Shown: positions 16,533 through 25,853, counted from the stretch's first letter. The stretch: DNA of 64,000 nucleotides from Streptomyces daqingensis (GCF_014645895.1 NZ_BMMP01000007.1:1-64000), one strand, 5' to 3'. Notes: generated by a model not told the origin, from the sequence alone. Numbers and translations: made by a program.

Positions 16533-17981
16533 TCAGTCGCCGACCGGGATCCTGCCGTCGGCGGGGGCACCGGTGCCCCCCTGCGCCGGAGCGGACCCGT
16601 TGCCGGCCACGCCCGGCTTGGCCGCCAGCCCCTTCAGCAGTCCGGCGAGGTCCACGCCCGTCGTCGAGTTGAGCAGCTCGACGCCCTGAGCGACGTTGTC
16701 GGCGACCGTGCGGGAGAGCTGGCTCGCCCCGTCGGTGGAGATGACCGTCATCTTGTCGACGGCGCCGAGGGGTTCGGACGCCTTGGCGACCACCTGCGGC
16801 AGCACCTCGACCAGCATCTGCAGCACGGCGGCGTCGCCGTACTGGGCGAACGCGTCGGCCTTCTTCTGCATGGCCTCCGCCTCGGCCCGCCCCTTGGCGC
16901 CGATCGCCGCGGCCTCCGACTCACCCTCGATGCGGACGGCGTCGGCGAGCGCGGCACGCTGGGCCTTCATGCCCTCACCCGTCACCCGGGCACGCTCCGC
17001 CTCAGCCTCGGCCTCCTTGACCTGCGCGATGCGGCGCGCCTCCGCCTCCTGCTCGGCCTGGTACCTCGCCGCGTCGGCGGGCTTGCGGACCTTCGTGTCC
17101 AGCTCGCGGTCGGTCAGTGCCGCCTGGCGCTGAGCGACCTTCTCCTGCTCGCTGAGGACCTCCTGGCGGCGTGCCGCCTCGGCCAGGGGACCCGCGGCGG
17201 CGGCACGGGCGGACGCCTCGTCGGTCTCCGCGGTGATCTCCGCCTGCTTCAGCTGGAACGTCCGCTGCGCGACGGCGATCTCCTCCTCGGCCCGCAGCCG
17301 CGCCTGCTCCGCGTTGCGCCGCGCCTCGGCCTCGGCGATGTCGGCCTCCTGCTTGGCGCGGGCCGCCTCGGGACGTCCGAGGTCCTCCAGGTAGGAGCCC
17401 TCTGAGGTGATGTCCTGGATCTGGAAGGCGTCCAGCACGAGCCCCTGGCCCGACAGGCTCGCCTCGGCCTCCTCGGCGACCTGGCCCGCGAACGCGGCGC
17501 GGTCCCGGATGATGTCCTCGACCGACATCCGTCCGACGATCGAGCGGAGCGCGCCGGAGAGCACTTCCTGCGTGAACCCTACGATCCCGTCCTGCTGCTG
17601 CAGGAAGCGCTGGGCGGCCGCACGGATCGAGTCCTCGTTGCCGCCCACCTTGACGATGGCGACACCGTCGAGGTTGACCTTCACACCGCGCAGCGTCACC
17701 GCTCCGCGCACGGCCACCGGGATGTGCCTGCTGGAGAGCTCCAGCGTGTACTTCTGCTGCACGAACGGCACCACGAAGACGCCGCCGCCGACGACGACCT
17801 TCTGCCCGCTGTTGTCGGTGAAGACGCGGCCCGTGTCCGGGTCGGTGGCCTTCTTGCCGCGGCGACCCGTGACGATGAACGCCTCACTCGGGCCCGCGAC
17901 CTTGTAACGCGTGACGACGGCGAGCGCGAGAATCACCAGAAGTACGGCGATTCCCACCACTGCGAGCACGACTGGACTCAT
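16533..17981 (-). CDS. Flotillin-family (SPFH) membrane scaffold protein
   Basis: A 482-residue flotillin. Residues 3-25 form one N-terminal membrane anchor (VLAVVGIAVLLVILALAVV). The SPFH domain follows (SEAFIVTGRRGKK, VVGGGVFVVPFVQQ, VKVNLDGVAIVKVGG, VGRMSVEDIIRDR), and from about residue 215 to 390 there is a long Ala/Glu-rich coiled coil (EADIAEAEARRNAEQARLRA). The C-terminus is Gly/Pro-rich. Flotillins organise membrane microdomains. The gene sits 145 bp downstream of an NfeD-like gene on the same strand, the usual NfeD-flotillin partnership. Start ATG has GGGGGA upstream. Confidence 0.9.
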   Translation of the reverse strand: MSPVVLAVVGIAVLLVILALAVVTRYKVAGPSEAFIVTGRRGKKATDPDTGRVFTDNSGQKVVVGGGVFVVPFVQQKYTLELSSRHIPVAVRGAVTLRGVKVNLDGVAIVKVGGNEDSIRAAAQRFLQQQDGIVGFTQEVLSGALRSIVGRMSVEDIIRDRAAFAGQVAEEAEASLSGQGLVLDAFQIQDITSEGSYLEDLGRPEAARAKQEADIAEAEARRNAEQARLRAEEEIAVAQRTFQLKQAEITAETDEASARAAAAGPLAEAARRQEVLSEQEKVAQRQAALTDRELDTKVRKPADAARYQAEQEAEARRIAQVKEAEAEAERARVTGEGMKAQRAALADAVRIEGESEAAAIGAKGRAEAEAMQKKADAFAQYGDAAVLQMLVEVLPQVVAKASEPLGAVDKMTVISTDGASQLSRTVADNVAQGVELLNSTTGVDLAGLLKGLAAKPGVAGNGSAPAQGGTGAPADGRIPVGD

Positions 17982-18126
17982 GACGTGTCCCCCTCAGCCG
18001 CCCGCGCGGGGCGGCGGTCGATAGTTCTTGCCGGACGGGACCTGCCGCGGGGCAGGCCCGGTCCGCCGGGCCCTCACCGGGAGGCGGAAACGCCCCCAGG
18101 TGCCCGGCCGTTGCTTGTGTGGCCCG

Positions 18127-18639
18127 TCAGCGCTTGACCGGCCGTACGGAGACGGACGTCGGCGACAGCGACGCGTCGACCCAGACCTCCGTGTCGCGCC
18201 CCAGCGGCGTGGCACTGCGCGCCGAGAGCTTCACCGGCTGGCCCGCGACGGACAGCAGCACTTCCCCGTACCCGTCGGCGGGCACCGGTGTGACGACGCT
18301 CCCCGTGACGCCGACCATGTCGTCACCCCGGGGTACCGCAGCCGAACCGCCGCTCATCAGCGCCCGGCTGAACCGCCAGGTGCCCCAGCCGGCCAGCCCG
18401 CCCGCGCACACGCCCACAGCGCTCGCGGCGCCGGCCCCGAGATCCGTGGCGCCCAGTACCAGCGCTCCGCTGAAACCGAGCATCGAGGTGAAGCCGGCGA
18501 GCACGGGAAGCGACAGAAGACCTTCCATGGCCCCCACGCCGTCGAAGAGCCCGTCCAGGACCCCGTCGAAGATCAGCGACAGAGCGAGGACGACGACGCC
18601 CGTGATGCCGAGAGCTAGAAAACAGAACACCGTCGACAT
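18127..18639 (-). CDS. NfeD-like membrane protein
   Basis: A 170-residue protein with an N-terminal set of three to four hydrophobic helices (VFCFLALGITGVVVLALSLIF, LLSLPVLAGFTSMLGFSGALV, ASAVGVCAGGLAGWGTW) and a C-terminal OB-fold-like beta domain (DDMVGVTGSVVTPVPADGYG, EVLLSVAGQPVKLSAR). This is the architecture of short NfeD proteins that pair with flotillins, as YuaF does with FloT in Bacillus. ATG 18639 is chosen because AAGGGGG precedes it; upstream codons in frame are low complexity. Probably cotranscribed with the flotillin gene. Confidence 0.75.
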   Translation of the reverse strand: MSTVFCFLALGITGVVVLALSLIFDGVLDGLFDGVGAMEGLLSLPVLAGFTSMLGFSGALVLGATDLGAGAASAVGVCAGGLAGWGTWRFSRALMSGGSAAVPRGDDMVGVTGSVVTPVPADGYGEVLLSVAGQPVKLSARSATPLGRDTEVWVDASLSPTSVSVRPVKR

Positions 18640-18888
18640 CCCCCTTGCGTGTCGAACTGCCTGGCCAAGGCCACCTTTCCACGGACCGGGAGACGTGCGC
18701 ATTGCCTGGTTCCGGCAATGTTCGAGGGCTGCTTGATGCCGACGTGGGGCCGAGGCGCCGGACAGCGGACACCGTGGACGGCGCGGCGCCGCGCACCACG
18801 AACCGCGGCTTTCCGGTGACGTCCGGCCCGTCGGGACACCGGACCGTCGGGACGCCGGCCCGGGCGCGGGGCGGTCACGTCCGCCCGG

Positions 18889-20244
18889 TCACGCCCGCTC
18901 GTCCTCCGCCGCGCCAGGTCCCGGCCCGACTTCCTTCGCAGGACGGCGAGATGGGCCCCCTGCGGAGTCCGAGCCGCCGCCGGACGATTCGCCGACGCCG
19001 GCGGGGGACGGAGCGTCACGGACACCGGGGTGCAGCACGAGGAACGCGGCGAGCAGGCCGAGTACGGCTGCCCCGCACACGAACGGCAGCGTGGCCCCCG
19101 CCTGGTAGAGGGCCGTCGCGGCGAGCGGCCCGAGGACGAGGGTGAAGCCGTTCGTCGCGTTGATCAGCCCGGCCGCGCCTCCCTGTTCGTCCGCGCCAAC
19201 CCTGAGACTCAGCGCGGAGTTGTAGCCCGGGACTGCGAGGCTGTGGCCCACCCCGGAGAGCGTCGTGGCGGCGAAGAAGACGGGCAGGCTGTCGGCGGAG
19301 ACCATCAGCGCGAACGCCCCGCACGTCAGCGGCACGCCCACCCGCAGCAGACGCAGCGGACGCCATTCGAGGAACGGGATGAGGAGGCCCTGCACGAGGA
19401 GCATGGGCAGTCCGCCCGCCAGCAGCACGTACCCGGAGAACTCCGCCGTCTCCGTGGTGCTCAGGCCCAGCCGGTCCTGAAGGAGGAAACCGAGGCTCAT
19501 CTGCAGCAGGCTGACGGACAGATAGATACCAACGCCCGCCAGCAGGAACGGCCACACCCGCCCGTCGAGGGGACTGAGCTTCGGCGCCCGGCCCTTGCCG
19601 GCCTCCGGCCTCGAGTCGCCGGGGAGCAGGGCCCACACCGCGAACGCGGGCAACAGGATGAGCACCGGCGCCAGGTAGAGGGCGGAGACGAGGCCGAAGT
19701 CCGCGAGCAGACCGCCCAGTCCGGGGCCGAGGACGAGTGCCAGACCGATCGCCGCCCCCACCCGGGCCAGGCCCTTGACGCGCGTCTGCTCGTCGGGTGT
19801 GACGTCCGCGACGTAGGACTGGGCGGCCACCGGCAGCGCGGCGAGCGCACTGCCGAAGAGGACGCCCCGGGTGAAGAGCAGGAGGGCGAAGGTCAGCACC
19901 GGGCCGATCAGGCCGCGGAGGCCGAAGTGGGCCGACAGGGCGAACGCGAGGAGACCGGCCGCCGCCCCGAAGAGGGAGACGACCAGCAGCGGTTTGCGCC
20001 CGTGGACGTCGCTGCGCCGGCCCCACCACGGGCTGAGCAAGGCGACCGTCGCCGCGGAAGCGCTCATCACCACGCCGAACTGGAACTCGCTCAGGGAGAG
20101 TTCGCGGGCCAGCGGCGGCAGGACCGGCGTGAGGATCTGCTGCCCCGTGTAGCCGCCGAACACGGCGAGGTAGATCAGCGGAAAGCCGCGCCGGGACGGT
20201 TCCCGTGAGCCCGGTGGAGTGGCGTGCGCAGACGCAGCGGTCAT
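18889..20244 (-). CDS. MFS drug/metabolite efflux transporter
   Basis: A 451-residue major facilitator with 12 predicted helices of the TetA/DHA1 type. The loop 2-3 motif is GRRSDVHGRKPLL (motif A), motif C-like GLALVLGPGLGGLLADFG lies in helix 5, and a second copy of the loop motif is degenerate. The C-terminal tail is Gly/Ser-rich. Such proteins export small molecules against the proton gradient. ATG 20244 has GGGGGA upstream; the frame is open to 20358. The upstream region carries several GGTCAAGT repeats that might bind a regulator. Confidence 0.85.
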   Translation of the reverse strand: MTAASAHATPPGSREPSRRGFPLIYLAVFGGYTGQQILTPVLPPLARELSLSEFQFGVVMSASAATVALLSPWWGRRSDVHGRKPLLVVSLFGAAAGLLAFALSAHFGLRGLIGPVLTFALLLFTRGVLFGSALAALPVAAQSYVADVTPDEQTRVKGLARVGAAIGLALVLGPGLGGLLADFGLVSALYLAPVLILLPAFAVWALLPGDSRPEAGKGRAPKLSPLDGRVWPFLLAGVGIYLSVSLLQMSLGFLLQDRLGLSTTETAEFSGYVLLAGGLPMLLVQGLLIPFLEWRPLRLLRVGVPLTCGAFALMVSADSLPVFFAATTLSGVGHSLAVPGYNSALSLRVGADEQGGAAGLINATNGFTLVLGPLAATALYQAGATLPFVCGAAVLGLLAAFLVLHPGVRDAPSPAGVGESSGGGSDSAGGPSRRPAKEVGPGPGAAEDERA

Positions 20245-20333
20245 CTCGTCCCCCAGTTCCGTCTCGTCCGGCACCGGCCGGCCGCCGTATACCTGCCCCG
20301 GGCTCATACGGTGCCACTCGGGAGACGCCGACC

Positions 20334-20442
20334 GGTCAAGTGCCTGGCAAAAGACCACAGTTGGTCAAGTTCGGAAGGGGGAAAGGACGTTGCTCAAGCG
20401 CCCTGCGGAGCGCTGCCGTTGGTCATGTGCGGTCGGTCAAGT
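20334..20442. repeat. GGTCAAGT direct repeats upstream of the MFS gene
   Basis: GGTCAAGT occurs at 20334-20341, 20363-20370 and 20435-20442, with a one-base variant (GGTCATGT) at 20421-20428. The last two fall inside the 3' end of the SDR gene. Read on the - strand they are ACTTGACC, close to a -35 box or a regulator half-site for the MFS gene starting at 20244. Role unproven. Confidence 0.35.
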
Positions 20443-21204
20443 CCCGTACCGGGCACCGCCGTTGACCTGCACGACCTGCCCCGTCACGTGTCCGGCGTCC
20501 GGGGAGCACAGCCAGTGCACCGTCGCGGCGACGTCGTCCGGAGTGCCCGCCCGGCCGTTGTCCGTCTCGGCGATGCGCATCCTGCGCCGCTCCTCCGGCA
20601 TGCCGTCGCGGAAGAACCCGGTGTCCTCGATGTAGCCCGGAGCCACCACGTTCACAATCGCTCCGTGACCGCCCAGCCGTGCGGCCAGCTCGTAGGCGTA
20701 CGGGTGCAGCGCCGCCTTGGCCGCCGCGTAGGAGCCGCCGCCCGAGCCGCGGTACGCGGCGATCGAGGAGAGCAGCACCACCCGCCGCCCGGGGGCCTGG
20801 AGCCTGTCCCGCAGCGCCTCGGTGAGCAGCACGGCGGTGAGCACGTTCGTCCGGAAGTTGCCCGTCCAGCGCCAGGCGACGCCTTCGAGCCCGTCCGGCA
20901 CGTCGTCGGGCGTCCCGATCTCCACGTTGCCGCCGGCGTTGTTCACCAGCACGTCGACGCGTCCGTAGCGCCCCTCGACCTCCGCGGCCACCCGTTCGGC
21001 CTCCTCGGCGACGCCGAGGTCGGCGGCCACGGTCTGGATCTCCCCTTCGACGCCGTCGTCGGCCGAGAGCTCTTCGGCGGCCTGCCGCAGCACCTCCGGA
21101 CGGCGTCCGACGAGCAGCACCCGGTCGCCGTCTGCCGCGAACCGGCGGGCCACGGCGCGTCCGATTCCCGTGCCTCCACCGCTGACGATCACGACTCGCG
21201 ACAT
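20437..21204 (-). CDS. SDR-family oxidoreductase
   Basis: A 255-residue short-chain dehydrogenase. The cofactor motif is SGGGTGIGRAV (residues 7-17), NNAGGN follows strand 4, and the catalytic tetrad includes Ser in LLSSIAAYRG and the SYAAAK (YxxxK) motif. The C-terminus DAGHVTGQVVQVNGGARYGT is classical FabG-like. An Arg after the first strand region (LLVGRRPEV) suggests NADP preference. It oxidises or reduces an unknown alcohol/ketone. ATG 21204 has GGAGA upstream; it is separated by about 190 bp from the downstream MFS gene. Confidence 0.85.
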   Translation of the reverse strand: MSRVVIVSGGGTGIGRAVARRFAADGDRVLLVGRRPEVLRQAAEELSADDGVEGEIQTVAADLGVAEEAERVAAEVEGRYGRVDVLVNNAGGNVEIGTPDDVPDGLEGVAWRWTGNFRTNVLTAVLLTEALRDRLQAPGRRVVLLSSIAAYRGSGGGSYAAAKAALHPYAYELAARLGGHGAIVNVVAPGYIEDTGFFRDGMPEERRRMRIAETDNGRAGTPDDVAATVHWLCSPDAGHVTGQVVQVNGGARYGT

Positions 21205-21460
21205 GTGAGGTCTCCTCTCGCCCTTCTCCGGCCCGCGGCCCGGGCCTCGCCGCCGGCGCGGCTCTCCGCCGGGCCTGCTCACGTGCGCGCGGGGCGGGAC
21301 GACGGCCGCCGCACGATTGTCCCCTGAAGGCCATGCCGTTCAGCGGCCCTGGACCGCCGTGCCGCACCGGATCACAGCGCCTGACGGCCGGGCCGGGCGG
21401 GCTCGACAGCCGCCCGCCGACGCGCCCGGCCCCCGGAGGCCCCGTCGGCCGCGGCGCGGT

Positions 21461-22417
21461 TCACTCGTCGACTGACATCGCGGGCTCGCCGGCCGACGCC
21501 TCCGCCCTCTCCGGTGGCGCCTCGGTGATGTCGAGGAACACCTGGTCCGCCGACGGCAGTTGCTCCATGACGGAGTTCTTGATGCGCTCGGAGATCAACT
21601 CGACCTCCTCGCTGTCGAGGCCGGGCGCGAGGTCGACGCGCGCCGCGACGAGCGTCGATTCCATGCCGAGCTTCATGGTCAGCAGCGTCTCGACGTTGTC
21701 GATCTCCGGCTGCGCCTCCAGCACGCGCTGTACGCCGCGCCGCAGTTCGGGGTCGGCGGCCTCGCCGATGAGCTGGTCCCGGTTGGTCTTGCCGAGCCAG
21801 AACGCGACCAGCACCAGCAGCACCCCGATCGCGAAGGAAGCGGCGGCCTCGTAGACGGCCTGCCCCGTGACCATGTGCAGCGCCATCCCCGCCATGGCGA
21901 GCAGGACACCGATCACCGCCGTGCCGTCCTCCGCGACGACGGTCCGGAGCGCGGGATCGCGCACCCCGTCCGTGTCGGGGTCCTTGTGCGCCTGGTGCAG
22001 CGCCCTGACGAGGGACGTCCCCTCAGCGGCGAGGGCGACGCCGAGCACGGCGAGCCCGGCCACGTAGCCGCTGTGGGACTCCTGCGACCCGCTGCGCAGC
22101 GCCTCGTAGCCCTGGAAGAACGAGAAGCAGCCGCCCATGACGAAGATGCCGACGGCCGCCAGCAGCGACCAGAAGAAGCGCTCCTTGCCGTAGCCGAACG
22201 GGTGCTTCCTGTCGGCCGGTTTGCGGCTGCGGCGCAGCGCGGCCAGCAGGAAGATCTCGTTGAAGCTGTCCGCTACCGAGTGCGCCGCCTCCGAGAGAAG
22301 CGCCGGCGAACCGGCGAAGAGCCCGCCTACGGCCTTCGCCACGACGATCAGCACGTTCGCGCCGAGCGCCACGAAGACGGTCGTGCGCGTCTTGCGGTCG
22401 GCGGTTTCCTGGCTCAC
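21461..22417 (-). CDS. Cation diffusion facilitator (CDF) transporter
   Basis: A 318-residue metal/proton antiporter with six helices and a cytoplasmic ferredoxin-like domain. Metal-site residues are visible in helix 2 (SEAAHSVADSFNE, HxxxD) and helix 5 (EDGTAVIGVLLAM). The RKPADRKHPFGYGKERFFWSL loop is typical of the ZnT9/SLC30A9-like branch. The C-terminal domain has LEAQPEIDNVETLLTMKLG. It probably exports Zn or related divalent ions. It is monocistronic with ATG 22417. Confidence 0.85.
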   Translation of the reverse strand: MSQETADRKTRTTVFVALGANVLIVVAKAVGGLFAGSPALLSEAAHSVADSFNEIFLLAALRRSRKPADRKHPFGYGKERFFWSLLAAVGIFVMGGCFSFFQGYEALRSGSQESHSGYVAGLAVLGVALAAEGTSLVRALHQAHKDPDTDGVRDPALRTVVAEDGTAVIGVLLAMAGMALHMVTGQAVYEAAASFAIGVLLVLVAFWLGKTNRDQLIGEAADPELRRGVQRVLEAQPEIDNVETLLTMKLGMESTLVAARVDLAPGLDSEEVELISERIKNSVMEQLPSADQVFLDITEAPPERAEASAGEPAMSVDE

Positions 22418-22820
22418 GCGATCCCCACCCTTGTATCCATGCGCCCCGGTTACCCGCCGGCCGTGAAGTCAGACCTGTCCGTTTCGCTCGGCTTGCGCGT
22501 CAACACCCGTACGGAGGAAGGGCGCAGCCGGGCCGCGGCGGTAGAGGAAACCGGAGTGTCCACAGGGTGGGGACGGATCGCGGCCGACCCCGGAGAAGGG
22601 GCCCGGCGGCCGGTGCGCAAGGACCTGGGCTCAAAAACCTGCGCCCGAGAGCTGCTTCCAAAAGCCTCGTCCAAGCCCTGCGCCCAACAGCCTTTGTGGT
22701 CAGACCCGTTCAGGATGGTTCAGGGATGGTCCAGCGCGGGACGGGCCGGGGGAACCGCCTCCGCGGAGCGGTGCTCCGGGGAGAAGTCGGGGCTGTGCGG
22801 CCGGCCGTCCCGCGTCCCTT
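22418..22820. other. Intergenic gap, no gene recognised
   Basis: About 400 bp upstream of the CDF gene and downstream of the VOC gene. No frame shows plausible coding sequence; the base composition is slightly less GC-rich around 22620-22720, with the short repeat GGTTCAGGATGG/GGTTCAGGGATGG. The CDF promoter must lie here but no clear boxes stand out. Confidence 0.4.
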
Positions 22821-23303
22821 CTACGCTCCGGCGTGCGCCTCGCGGATCGCCGCGATGTCGAGTTTCGTCATCGAGTACAACGCTTCGCTGGCGCGCCTGG
22901 CCTTCTCCGCATCGGGGTCCGTGATCATCTCGACCAGCCCGTCCGGGACGACCTGCCACGACAGGCCGTACTTGTCCGTGATCCAGCCGCAGTGGCCTTC
23001 CTCTCCGCCGTCTTCGACGAACGTGTTCCAGTAGTGGTCGACCTCGTCCTGGTCCGCGCAGTGGATCTGGAAGGAGACCGCCGCGTCGAATGTGAACTGC
23101 GGGCCGCCGTTGACGCCGACGAACCGCTGGCCGTTGATCTCGAACTCGACCGTCAGCACCGTACCGGCGGGCCCCGGACCTGCCTCCGTGTAGCGGGCGA
23201 CCCTCCCGATCCGGCCGTCCTTGAAGATCGAGGTGTAGTAGTGCGCCGCCTCTTCGGCCTGCCCGTCGAACCACAGGCACGTGGTGAATCCTCGCTGGGG
23301 CAT
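22821..23303 (-). CDS. VOC superfamily protein (PhnB-like)
   Basis: A 160-residue PhnB-like VOC protein with TTCLWFDGQAEEAAHYYTSIF at the N-terminus, GQRFVGVNGGPQFTFDAAVS in the core and GWITDKYGLSWQVVPDGL near the end. These marks place it in the '3-demethylubiquinone methyltransferase-like' group that has no proven enzymology in most members. The start has GGAGGTACCG upstream. It is only distantly similar to the VOC protein at 3025-3438. Confidence 0.85.
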   Translation of the reverse strand: MPQRGFTTCLWFDGQAEEAAHYYTSIFKDGRIGRVARYTEAGPGPAGTVLTVEFEINGQRFVGVNGGPQFTFDAAVSFQIHCADQDEVDHYWNTFVEDGGEEGHCGWITDKYGLSWQVVPDGLVEMITDPDAEKARRASEALYSMTKLDIAAIREAHAGA

Positions 23304-23544
23304 CGGTACCTCCCGGAGTGTGGGTGTCGCATGTGAGGACCGCCCCGGCGAGGGGGATTCATCGCTTCGACGGGGATGCCGCGGTCCGCGCGGGACACCC
23401 CGGACACGCGGGCGGCCCGGCGGAACGCTGCCCCGACGGGCATCGGTCCACCGGGCCGGGCTCGCGGGACCGGCTCGCGGGACGCAACGCGCGGCAAGCG
23501 GACGCCCGCCCCGGGAGCCGCCCGCGGCCGTCCGGTGCGTCAGG

Positions 23545-24795
23545 TCACCGCGTCGGCCGGACGGGGCGGGACGGATCGGAGCGCAGGCTCGTCGCGCCCG
23601 CCGCGTTGGTCGCCGTGACGGTGAACGTGTACGCGTCCCCGGCTCGCAGGTTCCTGACGGTGATGGGTGAACTCTTGCTCCGCGCCGAGGAGTTGCGGTG
23701 TCCAGGGTGCGTGACGTTCCTGGACGTCGCGGTGTACCCCGTGACCGCGTCGGAAGTGCTGGGCGTGAACGAGACCTTCGCCCTGCCCTTGCCCGCCGCG
23801 GCCTTCACACCGGTGGGCGGAGCCGGGGCCGGCGGGACCGCGACGCCGGCAGGGGTGGTGAGCCCGGTGAAGGGCACGGTCCGCTGCGGGCCGCCGCGCG
23901 CGGGGACCTTCACCACGCGGTCGTTGCCGAAGTCCGCGATGTAGAGGTTGCCCGCGGGGTCCAGGGCCAGTGCCTGCGGGCTCTTCAGCCCTCTGGTGGG
24001 AACGGTGGTCTGGGGGCCGCCGTCCGCCGGCAGCCGTACGACACGGTTGTTCGCCGAGTCGGCGATGTACAGGCGGGCTTCGCCGCGGCCGCCGGCGGGC
24101 TCGCGGAGCGCCAGCCCCGTCGGCTGGGAGAGGCCGCTCGTGGGGAGGGTCGTCTGCTGGCCTCCGGAGACGGGCACGCGCACTACACGGTCGTTGACGA
24201 AGTCCGCGATGTAGAGGTGCCCGTCGCTGTCGAGCGCCAGCCCCGCCGGGTGGAGGAGCCCGCTGGTCGGGACCGTCACCTGGGGCCCGCCGTCCGCGGG
24301 GACCTTCACCACGCGGTCGTTGAAGCTGTCGGCGATGTACAGGTTCCCCGCCTCGTCGAGGGCGAGGCCGAGGGGACGCAAGAGGTCGGTGGTCACCGTC
24401 TCCTGCGGGCCGCCGTCTGCGGGCACCTTGACGACGCGGCTGTTGACGGTGTCGGAGACGTACAGGTCGCCCGCCGGGTCGAGGACCATGTACGTCGGGC
24501 GGGTCAGGCCGGTCGTGGGCACGGTCTCCTGCGGGCCGCCGTCCGCGGGGCGCTTCAGGATCTCGTTGGACGTGTAGTCGGAGACGTACAGCGGTGCGCT
24601 GCCCGGCTTGGGCGCCGGGTGCCCTGTCCCCGGTGCGGCGCCCGGACCGGCGGCCGCGGCGGCGGGCACGAGCCACGCGCAGCACAGCGCGAGGAGCGCC
24701 GTCACCGCGGTGAGACGGCGCAGCGACCGGAGCGGCGAGGGCCGGGGCCCTCCTCGTCGCCGGGGGGAACGGGGCACTGCTGAGGAGCGACTCAC
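23545..24795 (-). CDS. Secreted NHL-repeat beta-propeller with FN3 domain
   Basis: A 416-residue exported protein. After an Arg-rich N-terminus and a hydrophobic signal (LTAVTALLALCCAWLVPAAA) come six repeats of about 42 residues, each starting LYV/IAD and containing N-x-R-V-V-K-V-P-x-x-G-G-P-Q. Six NHL repeats can close a complete propeller. A fibronectin type III domain follows (PPTGVKAAAGKGRAKVSFTP to YTFTVTATNAAGATS). Such proteins bind ligands or proteins outside the cell. GTG 24795 is taken as start because AGGTGG lies 8 bases upstream. No lipobox or sortase signal is seen. Confidence 0.8.
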   Translation of the reverse strand: MSRSSAVPRSPRRRGGPRPSPLRSLRRLTAVTALLALCCAWLVPAAAAAGPGAAPGTGHPAPKPGSAPLYVSDYTSNEILKRPADGGPQETVPTTGLTRPTYMVLDPAGDLYVSDTVNSRVVKVPADGGPQETVTTDLLRPLGLALDEAGNLYIADSFNDRVVKVPADGGPQVTVPTSGLLHPAGLALDSDGHLYIADFVNDRVVRVPVSGGQQTTLPTSGLSQPTGLALREPAGGRGEARLYIADSANNRVVRLPADGGPQTTVPTRGLKSPQALALDPAGNLYIADFGNDRVVKVPARGGPQRTVPFTGLTTPAGVAVPPAPAPPTGVKAAAGKGRAKVSFTPSTSDAVTGYTATSRNVTHPGHRNSSARSKSSPITVRNLRAGDAYTFTVTATNAAGATSLRSDPSRPVRPTR

Positions 24796-25142
24796 TGACA
24801 CACCCACCTGTTCTGACCGCGGCCCGCGCCGTGCGGACCGCTGAGACGGCGAGCGCCCCCGGCATCGCAACCCGAAGGGTGGAGGAGCACCGGGGGCGCC
24901 GTTCACGCGACGGGCCGTCCCTTGCGGCCCGGTCCGGCGCACTGGCACCGGGTCGGGCCCGGCCCGTCAGCGGCGACCATAGGGAGCGGTCACGGGCGGC
25001 GCGGGCGCACCACGCCACCGCACGCGCGTCATCCACCCCAACGGCAGGAACCGGCCTGCGGTACGCGGCAGCCGTGCGGTCCGGGCGGCCCGCGCCGCGT
25101 GCCGGAAGGGCCGCGAAACGGGGTGTTCGCGATGTGGTGATG

Positions 25143-25171
25143 GCGTGTAATGTGTATACAGCCTGTATGCA
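25143..25171. promoter_or_regulatory. Operator-like site upstream of the FCD regulator gene
   Basis: TGTATACA at 25153-25160 followed by GCCTGTATGC matches the centre and right arm of the palindrome at 28294-28321 (8 of 10 arm bases). The left arm is poorly conserved. Located about 60 bp before the GntR gene, it suggests autoregulation and a shared regulon with the divergent transporter/DUF2848 genes. The remaining upstream gap (24796-25142) shows nothing else I can name. Confidence 0.55.
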
Positions 25172-25229
25172 ATAGCGCGTTGACGTGGGAGGCGGACGTG
25201 GAAGACGCCCGTGGGGAGAGCTGCCTGTG

Positions 25230-25853
25230 ATGTCGGGACGCCAGAAGGCGTACACGTATCTCAAGGACACCGTCCTCACCGATCCCGCGATGCAGGGCGA
25301 GTTCCTCTCCGAGCAGATGATCGCCGACCGGATCGGCATCTCCCGTACGCCGATCCGCGAGGCGCTGCTGCTGCTCGCCGCGGAGGAGCTCGTCAGCCTG
25401 GTCCCCAAGCGGGGCGCGTACATCGCACCGCTCTCCGGCCGAGAGATCGGCGAACTGATGGAGATGCGCGCCCTGCTGGAGCGCTACGCGGCCGAGCGTG
25501 CCATCACCCGCAAGGCCGTGCCCGTCGACGAGATGGACCGGATCCTCGACGAACAGGCCAAACTGCGCGGCGACAGCAAGGCGAAGGAGTTCATCGAGGC
25601 GGACCACCGCTTCCACGCCACGCTCGTCGCGGCCGCGGGCAACGCCCTGATGGCCAAGCAGTACGAGGGGCTCCGCAGCCGTCAGGTCCGCGCCGGCGTC
25701 ACCGCGCTCTACAGGGCAGGAGGGCGGCAGGAGGAGGTGTGCGTCGAACACCGGCGCATCCTCGAGGCGTTGGCCGCCGGGCGTGCCGATCTGGCCTGCG
25801 CCGCGATCGACGAGCACATCGCCGCGACCCGCCGCATCCTCGCCGAGGGCTGA
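25230..25853 (+). CDS. GntR-family regulator, FCD (FadR-like) type
   Basis: A 207-residue regulator: winged helix at residues 5-70 (LSEQMIADRIGISRTPIREALLLLAAEELVSL in pieces, RGAYIAPLSGREIGELMEMR) and an all-helical FCD ligand domain with metal-type His/Asp residues (EADHRFHATLVAAAG, VEHRRILEALAAGRADLACAAIDEH). It should control the neighbouring hydrolase/transporter genes. ATG 25230 is preceded by GGGGAGAG; GTG 25227 is adjacent. It is convergent with the carbon-nitrogen hydrolase gene. Confidence 0.9.
   Translation: MSGRQKAYTYLKDTVLTDPAMQGEFLSEQMIADRIGISRTPIREALLLLAAEELVSLVPKRGAYIAPLSGREIGELMEMRALLERYAAERAITRKAVPVDEMDRILDEQAKLRGDSKAKEFIEADHRFHATLVAAAGNALMAKQYEGLRSRQVRAGVTALYRAGGRQEEVCVEHRRILEALAAGRADLACAAIDEHIAATRRILAEG

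Noticed and set aside
22567..23034. 155-codon + frame in the gap after the CDF gene
   Set aside because: Overlaps the VOC gene antisense, no start site or family pattern.
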